Of a DNA stretch of 7,820 nt, positions 6,001 through 7,820 are shown one piece after another (within the stretch, counting starts at the first letter, position 1; the number at the start of each line of letters is the position of its first letter). The translations under genes and the position numbers were made by a program. Source of the DNA: Clostridiales bacterium (GTDB lineage: Bacteria; Bacillota_A; Clostridia; Peptostreptococcales; Anaerovoracaceae); NCBI GenBank assembly GCA_015058265.1, contig SVCR01000070.1, forward strand, positions 1 through 7,820. The letters run 5' to 3'. Below the pieces are notes generated by a model. The model saw only the letters and a list, made by a program, of their open reading frames with translations, was not told the DNA's origin and ran no database searches.

Positions 6001-7384
6001 CGGTTGCAGTTACCCTGAAGCCATTCGCAGCATCTGCAAGGGTAACGAATCCCGCGTTGTAGCTGGCATCATGTCCTCCAAGCTGTGGGTCGACATTATT
6101 TACTGCATTTGAAATGAACTTGATAACTCCGTCGTTGCCTTTGCTGACATTTGCCCAGTAGAACTGGCCTTTCACACCTGCTATTTTTTCCGGATTATCC
6201 TCCTTATCGTTGTTCGGCCTCACATAAACATTGTCGGATACTCTGCCGCTGTTGATGCTCATGGCCTCCGAGAAGAAGCTGTGCACTTTTCCGTTTTCAC
6301 CGCCTGCTTCGCCTGTGCCGCCGAAGTGCTCATCATAGGAATACCAGAGAGGCTTGTTGACATTGTTGCCGTCTCCAACGTCCGGGTCTCTGTCCAGGTT
6401 GATGCCGCAGATAGCGAATACGAAGGACCCGCTTGCAAGGGTGCCGTCCTTGTTGTAGATCTGATATGTGGCATCCATAGTGGTTCCAACGGCAGGATAC
6501 TTTGCTTTGTCGTTTTTGAAGTCTGAATTATATTTATTTGCAACTGTATTAACAGCAGTTTCTGCAGCGCTTGCATATTCTTCAGTGCTAAAGTTTTTAT
6601 AGTCCGTAGTGCCATATGAGAATTGGTTTCCTTGCGCAAGATAAACAGCTCCATGAAGATACCGATCTCCTTCCGGAGCTGAAGCATATCTTTGATCTAT
6701 GACTATCCTGGCGTTTGAATAAGTTATGACAAGATTAGCCCGTTCACCGTTTGGCTTGATGGCTGCATTTTCAAAGGTTACAGTAAACAGATCTCCTTCG
6801 AGTTTGTTTATCTTGTTTGGTACGAGTTTTATAGCTCCTGATTTCGTTCCGTCATAGCCTACACGGCCTTTTTCGCCTCCGATATTCTCAACAAGACCGG
6901 CCAGTATCGCCGGATTGTCGGACACATATTTTACTTTTCCCTTTGTAGTTCCGATCTCGTTCTGGTCGATAAATATGGTCCCAAGAGGGAGGCCTGCCGC
7001 GAAGCTGGTAGGAGAATCCTTGCTCAGGGATTGATACACTCCGCCAACAGTATATGGGCCATAGCCCTGTCCGTAAATAATTGTCGGAGGGGTGTAGCCG
7101 TTAGGCTTGAAACCTGTACTGATCTCGTCAGAATAGAAAGATTTACCTTCCGGCGCCTCACTGTTCGGGACTGTGTTTACAAGATCATCCGCGTATACTG
7201 AGGTGATGTTTCCTAACACCAAAAAGACTGCCAGCAGCATCATTATCGTTGCTGCAGCCAGCCGGCTTCCTTTATTCAGTTTTGAGTTACGGCCTGCGAT
7301 CGAGGCGCCGCCTTCATGAGTTCGATTTTGCAGATATGATCTGTTGCCAGATCTGTTTGTTCGCGCTTCATCAGCATTACTCAT
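1..7384 (-). CDS. Giant multi-domain Cna-B/SpaA/FctA surface adhesin, 3' end outside window
   Basis: The frame is open for 2,461 codons with no stop and continues past the window edge. The product has an N-terminal signal peptide, an unrecognised region of about 450 residues, one Flg_new-like repeat, then a chain of stapled Ig-like domains: Cna-B, Cna-B, SpaA-like, Cna-B x3, FctA-like x2, Cna-B and the start of another FctA-like. Each complete domain shows a first-strand Lys, a Glu and a last-strand Asn or Asp in the expected order, which implies intramolecular isopeptide bonds. Only two cysteines (C326, C2224) occur in the visible mature part. The start at 7384 is chosen because AGAGGT lies 6 bases upstream; an in-frame ATG at 7411 lacks such a site and would add 9 residues. 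The likely role is wall-anchored adhesion or a surface stalk, but the anchor is not visible and the ligand is unknown. Domain names come from motifs read by eye. Confidence 0.93.
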   Translation of the reverse strand, partial: MSNADEARTNRSGNRSYLQNRTHEGGASIAGRNSKLNKGSRLAAATIMMLLAVFLVLGNITSVYADDLVNTVPNSEAPEGKSFYSDEISTGFKPNGYTPPTIIYGQGYGPYTVGGVYQSLSKDSPTSFAAGLPLGTIFIDQNEIGTTKGKVKYVSDNPAILAGLVENIGGEKGRVGYDGTKSGAIKLVPNKINKLEGDLFTVTFENAAIKPNGERANLVITYSNARIVIDQRYASAPEGDRYLHGAVYLAQGNQFSYGTTDYKNFSTEEYASAAETAVNTVANKYNSDFKNDKAKYPAVGTTMDATYQIYNKDGTLASGSFVFAICGINLDRDPDVGDGNNVNKPLWYSYDEHFGGTGEAGGENGKVHSFFSEAMSINSGRVSDNVYVRPNNDKEDNPEKIAGVKGQFYWANVSKGNDGVIKFISNAVNNVDPQLGGHDASYNAGFVTLADAANGFRVTATGHGSSANKMNSPVFNSKQIWYRYISGSGPHGKIETTSEGNWGGKLNDGGSVLDGGSSEKPNTYVIAEGKTVTYTMTPDTGYKIRKLTVNKDPVKDVNKMKKGDTITVTTAAGHDGILKYEEDGTYTFKFVYAKKDEEIFVEWEPTTADLLTYKIWDDANDADGMRKGADGTDKWPKVKLQRSLDGGASWTDVTKNAYDNILTNSVQPEDVPSGKSESTGVYSDGIFVKNKDTTGVHPFTWEYLPVYTYDSEGRADRVILYRLVEGEAPGTDPAFNGYKSPQYADGQSFYLTSEVSKTWDGWLIYTDDTHDYVIKDGVYYDVGSDGYVKEESEPQPDPKKLHPADAQGEYRTYDKALPYQSVSVKNEHTVSDIYIDVTKSWNDAYLYDSERHEPKVAKNGNAYDRRNIKLTLHGTIDNGRTVVDLVPDDPSTTDLELTIDSNEDQTKESATGDKKINGHTVYRSKSSGSLYALVVGESEHEDGLYPVAEDQIDYSHGPIEGPTDLKVVKNGDGTYKIDGSHYGAMFENLQAYHDGQLIDYTVTESYKDIDSFIVTGGNLTEKKEGSTLVGYTMSDLTRIEKNEDLLGYTGNFINTPVIDDKNNPLPVTISKKDGYTGAPLKDAVFTVYTDPFNKVLPESSTYKQIDNYTVLKDAQNKEYVLKTDGYYLVTGDTIGDKADPQPSADSLTKVENTNYRKVGQEEIWTDKKGHNYVKRGNDYYEVDADGIISGSKADPQPSAALSRIKTSGEVDEIRVITGSDGKATVNFNRTGTYYIVETGSPEGYKPDTTMYKFVVDKKLNKVTLADKDDGHETRWWERLFDLIFGDGTNTEKNWSQNQDKRGGTLTVKDTPLTSNVLVRKIWDDANDQDGKRPNTANDLPKVILQYTTNPSDDSSWRTAQIYDSKASVPGLVDVDEEQVTHGGGAIHSSAENAYTWSDLPAYRDGKVVYYRVHEWGKVLSDGIYRITSNQTVSTHQTVFTMVDDSVSTVNRIVDVTNAHTPQQLTIKAKKHWNDNGNEDHKRPGTLKITLYRIVNGEESKVSDLTLNGEADTEPKGKYYEVEPSDDGNSWNAVFRELPAFENGSPVTYRLEETLTDGDKVNYVNSYSVSYKDTSGSQVDTDGKDSVASNDVYRTFEDVTETIEAGGATYDVYIEDETRYVRKGDDSGYKYYVIKTDGSVDFDTPADPQPNNPVVSKIRVETTEATLKVDNVLKNNIDTVKYWIGGATANIRFTLYRTSKEPPTEMTIKNSNAAPVATGKTITVGSATYDTYIHANGSTYVNKGTAETPEWHEVTGKGTEDDPYVIAADQSTPQIRTWTPFDSDGVTLIDGWERVDDHLFVSSAFKTSLELPGDDEDHVFEDLPQMDPSGNRYTYRVLETTTAGAVTDDRFEGHYSEDGLTVTNINKKVADGSADVDVLKDLQGRAWDARYEKTKDVADKDEFFFWIDPIKAVTSDGAIIEFNDSEAQEKAKVPIPGDGKKYGRAVSQNTAVGTTSREVSFSPILYQLSDIGQAGDSKEFYYKVYEAKDNQGTGVDEKDDKGITYDGSSDGLLWKRKTAVMKVVATADNSGVVTTQHYWMQIDEGSTEVKWVTDTPVFRNTYASEGNAKVWIEKNVVSREWEPFHKELGTQTGDAYQFTIAGISGAALNTPGTADDSYTTKPLVSNTVLNPQKDLQKLSDSEWAFGVTGNPYSGDMLGDDGEEYYIYEIYEEKTTTSNGDDLGIDNYKVDNVTYDDSKLFAKLHVEDKWDGTLKFEVRYYTDASCKDRYEITGHKVWIKDKDGEKRLLSVEEAAEAERMSPEERTAAGYRQVNAAYFTNYESVDIPVTKQWIGGPAIEDVTVHLVQHLFPLSDEAALDGTATTGLTGVAFVEDAEEKWRGTDKFWQKVGYVKDIPRGDFLNADGTPKQDIGSDGVSNTYRNIEGFNKDLPKYVEKGGVTYRAVYKLVENDTSDTYTREYDPQYYINRDSFDDPLKGLVVKNTVVATNTADIAAVKQLLGRSW
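2..40 (-). other. Start of a third FctA-like domain, cut by the window edge (residues 2449-2461)
   Basis: The last visible residues, DIAAVKQLLGRSW, align with the VLKDLQGRAWD opening of FctA-like domain 1, including the bond-forming Lys position (K2454) and the Gly-Arg pair. This indicates that the protein carries on for at least another domain beyond the window. Confidence 0.65.
56..538 (-). other. Cna-B domain 6 (residues 2283-2443), WIGG type
   Basis: It opens with IPVTKQWIGG, then DVTVHLVQ. The predicted isopeptide set is K2288, E2407 (in VYKLVEN) and N2440 (in LVVKNTV). It shares the WIGG variant with Cna-B 5 and lies between two FctA-like domains. Confidence 0.8.
542..1189 (-). other. 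FctA/Spy0128-like pilin domain 2 (residues 2066-2281) with helical insert
   Basis: It starts with VWIEKNVVSREWEPF, continues with EYYIYEIYEEK, then NVTYDDSKLFAKLHVEDKWD, and ends with AAYFTNYE. The predicted isopeptide set is K2073, E2170 and N2278. Before the last strand there is an insertion of about 45 residues (about 2225-2271) with a strongly helix-prone, Glu/Ala-rich part, EEAAEAERMSPEER. The domain also holds C2224, one of only two cysteines in the visible mature protein. Confidence 0.75.
1199..1765 (-). other. FctA/Spy0128-like pilin domain 1 (residues 1874-2062)
   Basis: It opens with VLKDLQGRAWD and then DEFFFWIDP, matching the K.L.GR ... FtF start of streptococcal pilin isopeptide-linkage domains. 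Later it has FYYKVYEAKD, GITYDGS and VFRNTY, the family's Glu strand, itYD motif and closing F.NtY. The predicted isopeptide set is K1879, E1985 and N2059. In pili this domain type forms the shaft; here it is one bead in a single giant polypeptide. Confidence 0.8.
1787..2359 (-). other. Cna-B domain 5 (residues 1676-1866), WIGG type
   Basis: It opens with IDTVKYWIGG in place of the usual WDD, then IRFTLYR. The predicted isopeptide set is K1680, E1838 (in YTYRVLET) and N1863 (in LTVTNIN). A long insertion before the Glu includes SATYDTYI followed by TYVNKG. This is a partial copy of the Tyr-rich insert found in domain 4, but without the PQP end. Confidence 0.78.
2366..2998 (-). other. Cna-B domain 4 (residues 1463-1673), enlarged
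   Basis: It opens with TIKAKKHWNDNGNEDHKRPG, then LKITLYR, all typical of Cna-B. The predicted isopeptide set is K1470, E1551 or E1552 (in YRLEET) and N1670 (in LKVDNV). An insert of about 100 residues lies between the Glu strand and the last strand. It contains a Tyr-rich module ending in ADPQPN, at the same topological position as in Cna-B 1. Confidence 0.84.
2432..2572 (-). repeat. Tyr-rich/PQP insert module, copy D (residues 1605-1651)
   Basis: The pattern is GGATYDVYIEDETRYVRKG, then YKYYVIKTDGSV and PADPQPNN. It is inserted in Cna-B 4 after the Glu strand. A partial relative, GSATYDTYI followed by TYVNKG, occurs at 2156-2221 in Cna-B 5 without the PQP end. Confidence 0.62.
3005..3445 (-). 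other. Cna-B domain 3 (residues 1314-1460)
   Basis: It opens with VLVRKIWDDANDQDGKRP, a near-consensus Cna-B signature. The predicted isopeptide set is K1320, E1414 (in YYRVHEW) and N1457 (in VDVTNAH). It is the most compact Cna-B domain of the visible array. The first strand and the following PKVILQ segment resemble Cna-B 1 (PKVKLQ), which suggests duplication. Confidence 0.85.
3788..3901 (-). repeat. Tyr-rich/PQP insert module, copy C (residues 1162-1199)
   Basis: The pattern is EIWTDKKGHNYVKR, then DYYEVDADGII and KADPQPSA. It is the second tandem copy inside the SpaA-like domain. The bodies of copies B and C have diverged while the KADPQPSA end is identical at both protein and DNA level. 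Confidence 0.68.
3789..3811. repeat. 23-base exact direct repeat, left copy
   Basis: It is identical to 3954-3976 base for base over 23 positions. The flanking bases differ (a against g on the left, c against a on the right). The two copies are 165 bases apart, exactly 55 codons, and encode most of KADPQPSA on the minus strand. Confidence 0.95.
3953..4063 (-). repeat. Tyr-rich/PQP insert module, copy B (residues 1108-1144)
   Basis: The pattern is YTVLKDAQNKEYVLK, then DGYYLVTGD and KADPQPSA. It is the first of two tandem copies inside the SpaA-like domain, 55 codons from copy C. Its end is encoded by a 23-base stretch (3954-3976) that is identical to 3789-3811 in copy C. Confidence 0.68.
3954..3976. 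repeat. 23-base exact direct repeat, right copy
   Basis: Partner of 3789-3811, in the same orientation and reading frame. Loss or gain of the 165-base unit between the copies would keep the adhesin frame open. Confidence 0.95.
4214..4891 (-). other. Cna-B domain 2 (residues 832-1057), enlarged
   Basis: It opens with IYIDVTKSWND. The predicted isopeptide set is K839, E1004 (in DYTVTESY) and N1054 (in GNFINTP). The stretch between Lys and Glu is about 165 residues, roughly three times normal, and includes an acidic, polar insertion at about 882-960 with the hairpin-like segment INGHTVYRSKSSGSLYALV. Confidence 0.78.
4898..5566 (-). other. Cna-B domain 1 (residues 607-829), enlarged
   Basis: It opens with LTYKIWDDAND, the Cna-B first-strand signature with Lys two residues before Trp. 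The predicted isopeptide set is K614, E725 (in LYRLVEG) and N826 (in VSVKNEH). At about 220 residues it is far longer than a typical Cna-B domain of 70-100 residues. Extra sequence lies between the first strand and the Glu, and again after the Glu, where a Tyr-rich insert ending in EPQPDP sits. Its opening resembles Cna-B 3. Confidence 0.8.
4991..5101 (-). repeat. Tyr-rich/PQP insert module, copy A (residues 762-798)
   Basis: The pattern is WLIYTDDTHDYVIK, then YYDVGSDGYV and finally EPQPDP. It fits the shared scheme: an aromatic/Val strand, a turn, Y-V-x-K, a short gap, YY-x-V, DG, then PQP. It is inserted in Cna-B 1 between the Glu strand and the final strand. Confidence 0.6.
5579..5824 (-). 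other. Flg_new/InlB B-type small repeat (residues 521-602)
   Basis: The segment contains EGKTVTYTMTPDTGYKIRKL followed later by GTYTFKFVYAKKDEEIFVEW. This matches the usual pattern of the bacterial repeat family: a tyT.tPd.GYkI..l core, then a ytf..v..d..i.V closing strand. Such repeats are small beta modules in secreted Firmicutes proteins. Here a single copy joins the N-terminal region to the first Cna-B domain. The insert GHDGILKYEEDG makes it slightly longer than usual. Confidence 0.65.
5840..7189 (-). other. Unrecognised N-terminal region of the adhesin (residues 66-515)
   Basis: This is the outermost part if the C-terminus is wall-anchored, so by position it is the best candidate for ligand binding. 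The sequence looks beta-rich, with Gly/Asn loops. One strand pattern at residues 200-230 (LFTVTFENAAI, then NLVITYSNARIVID) recalls Ig-like or lectin-like A-regions of other adhesins. A short, probably helical stretch follows at 266-285. The only cysteine, C326, sits in FAICGINLDRD. Residues 503-520 are a Gly/Ser-rich linker. I cannot assign a family. A thioester domain was considered but its TQxxxW-type motif is not visible. Confidence 0.6.
7190..7384 (-). other. Signal peptide with unusually long n-region (residues 1-65)
   Basis: Residues 1-41 are polar and rich in Arg, Asn and Lys. They are followed by a hydrophobic stretch at about residues 42-60 (LAAATIMMLLAVFLVLGNI) and a plausible signal peptidase I site after SVYA at residue 65, before DD. 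This directs Sec export. The 41-residue n-region is longer than in an ordinary signal peptide, as is common in very large Gram-positive surface proteins, but no YSIRK-G/S motif is present. Exact cleavage is inferred. Confidence 0.85.
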
Positions 7385-7390
7385 TGGATT

Positions 7391-7396
7391 ACCTCT
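7391..7396 (-). promoter_or_regulatory. Ribosome binding site of the adhesin gene
   Basis: On the minus strand AGAGGT lies 6 bases before the ATG at 7384. It decides between this ATG and the in-frame ATG at 7411, which has no comparable purine-rich site upstream. Confidence 0.8.
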
Positions 7397-7438
7397 GTCG
7401 CTGTCTTGCATATAACAGACTTATAAATATACATATTC

Positions 7439-7467
7439 ATTCTACTCTCAAAGCATCTGTCAATCAA
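7439..7467 (-). promoter_or_regulatory. Sigma-A-type promoter of the adhesin gene
   Basis: On the minus strand a -35 box TTGATT (7462-7467) and a -10 box TAGAAT (7439-7444, five of six consensus bases) are separated by 17 bases. A run of seven A residues (7470-7476) lies just upstream and could act as an UP element. The predicted start of transcription is near 7432, giving a leader of about 48 bases. A perfect TTGACA at 7458-7463 overlaps the -35 box but would leave only 13 bases to the same -10 box. Confidence 0.6.
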
Positions 7468-7477
7468 CGTTTTTTTG

Positions 7478-7489
7478 TTGAAATTTCAA
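7478..7489. promoter_or_regulatory. 12-base perfect palindrome upstream of the adhesin promoter
   Basis: TTGAAATTTCAA is a perfect dyad lying about 10 bases upstream of the adhesin -35 box, next to the A-tract. It is a possible regulator binding site for the adhesin or for both divergent genes. No regulator can be named, and AT-rich palindromes of this size also arise by chance. Confidence 0.3.
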
Positions 7490-7530
7490 GTATTTGGACG
7501 CTTCGGGTCGTTAACCTGTATTTATGCAGA

Positions 7531-7540
7531 TCATGCATGA
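7531..7540. promoter_or_regulatory. 10-base perfect palindrome in the divergent intergenic region
   Basis: TCATGCATGA is a perfect dyad near the middle of the intergenic region. Around it, TTTATGCA (7521-7528) is partly mirrored by TGCATGAATAAA. It could be an operator shared by the two divergent genes. The evidence is the symmetry alone. Confidence 0.25.
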
Positions 7541-7633
7541 ATAAACAGCTTCCAATGTTGTAATATAACCCTTCTGTAACCGTATTTCAATAGCATATTC
7601 TATTTTTTGAAAAGCTTTGTTAAAATATGAACT

Positions 7634-7820
7634 ATGAAAAAATCAATTGCACTCATTATATGCATCACGATCATTTCAACGATACTTGCGGCATGCGGAA
7701 GCAAGGATAAAGGATCCATTCCCGAATCCCCTTTCGCCGGGCGTGACACTGTTGATCTCAGCGCTTATACAAGCATGTCCGATTACGGCGGTGAAAGCCG
7801 CTTTGCCGATACTACTGTCG
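7634..7820 (+). CDS. Putative lipoprotein, 3' end outside window
   Basis: The first 62 codons of a secreted lipoprotein are visible. A short basic start (MKKS) is followed by a hydrophobic core and the lipobox LAAC at residues 18-21. C21 would be lipidated by Lgt and the signal removed by signal peptidase II, tethering the protein to the outer face of the membrane. After C21 comes a polar linker (GSKDKGSIPES) and the start of a folded part. The overlapping ATG at 7627 is in another frame and soon meets a stop, so 7634 is the start. No clear Shine-Dalgarno sequence precedes it; a -10-like TAAAAT (7621-7626) lies 7 bases upstream. It is transcribed divergently from the adhesin. The function of the mature domain cannot be told from this fragment. 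Confidence 0.85.
   Translation, partial: MKKSIALIICITIISTILAACGSKDKGSIPESPFAGRDTVDLSAYTSMSDYGGESRFADTTV

Noticed and set aside
5294..6112. A 272-codon plus-strand open frame
   Set aside because: It lies fully inside the adhesin gene on the opposite strand. Its product is Cys-, Arg- and Val-rich with no coherent domain pattern, and no ribosome binding site stands out. The minus frame has clear domains throughout, so this is a shadow.
6361..6480. Thioester adhesin domain around the FAICGIN cysteine
   Set aside because: No partner TQxxxW-type glutamine motif is visible downstream, so a Cys-Gln thioester cannot be supported.
6259..6687. A 142-codon minus-strand open frame in another frame
   Set aside because: It overlaps the adhesin N-terminal region out of frame, and its composition looks like a frame-shifted reading of the adhesin. 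There is no sign of a frameshift, since the adhesin frame is open and coherent here.
7409..7411. Upstream in-frame ATG as the adhesin start
   Set aside because: It lacks a Shine-Dalgarno sequence, while AGAGGT is well placed for the ATG at 7384.
7458..7463. Perfect TTGACA as the adhesin -35 box
   Set aside because: It leaves only 13 bases to the best -10 box (TAGAAT), and a 17-base spacing from it gives only ATGAAT. The overlapping TTGATT at 7462-7467 gives the right spacing to TAGAAT.

Overview
This window is dominated by one very large minus-strand gene. It starts at 7384 and runs without a stop codon off the left edge at position 1. I translated all 2,461 visible codons and found the frame open throughout. 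The product is a secreted, modular surface adhesin or fibre-like protein of a Gram-positive anaerobe. It is built from a chain of immunoglobulin-like domains of the Cna-B, SpaA (prealbumin-like) and FctA/Spy0128 pilin types. These domains normally staple themselves with Lys-Asn/Asp isopeptide bonds. The C-terminus, where an LPXTG sorting signal would be expected, lies outside the window.

Layout from right to left, in the direction of transcription of the large gene: an N-terminal signal peptide (7190-7384); a region of about 450 residues that I do not recognise (5840-7189); one Flg_new/InlB-type small repeat (5579-5824); Cna-B 1 (4898-5566); Cna-B 2 (4214-4891); a SpaA-like domain (3449-4195); Cna-B 3 (3005-3445); Cna-B 4 (2366-2998); Cna-B 5 (1787-2359); FctA-like 1 (1199-1765); FctA-like 2 (542-1189); Cna-B 6 (56-538); and the first strand of a third FctA-like domain (2-40) at the edge. 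Several domains are enlarged by insertions. A Tyr-rich insert ending in a PQP motif recurs in four places, and two neighbouring copies share an exact 23-base direct repeat.

Positions 7385-7633 form an AT-rich divergent intergenic region. It carries a good sigma-A-type promoter and ribosome binding site for the adhesin, plus two short perfect palindromes that could be operator sites. To its right, on the plus strand, a lipoprotein gene begins at 7634 and leaves the window at 7820 after 62 codons.

The organism is most likely a member of the Bacillota, probably Clostridia/Eubacteriales from a host-associated anaerobic niche. This rests on the adhesin architecture, the Gram-positive lipobox and the strong Shine-Dalgarno sequence. 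The species cannot be told from this window. Nothing here points to a phage, transposon, CRISPR array or RNA gene.
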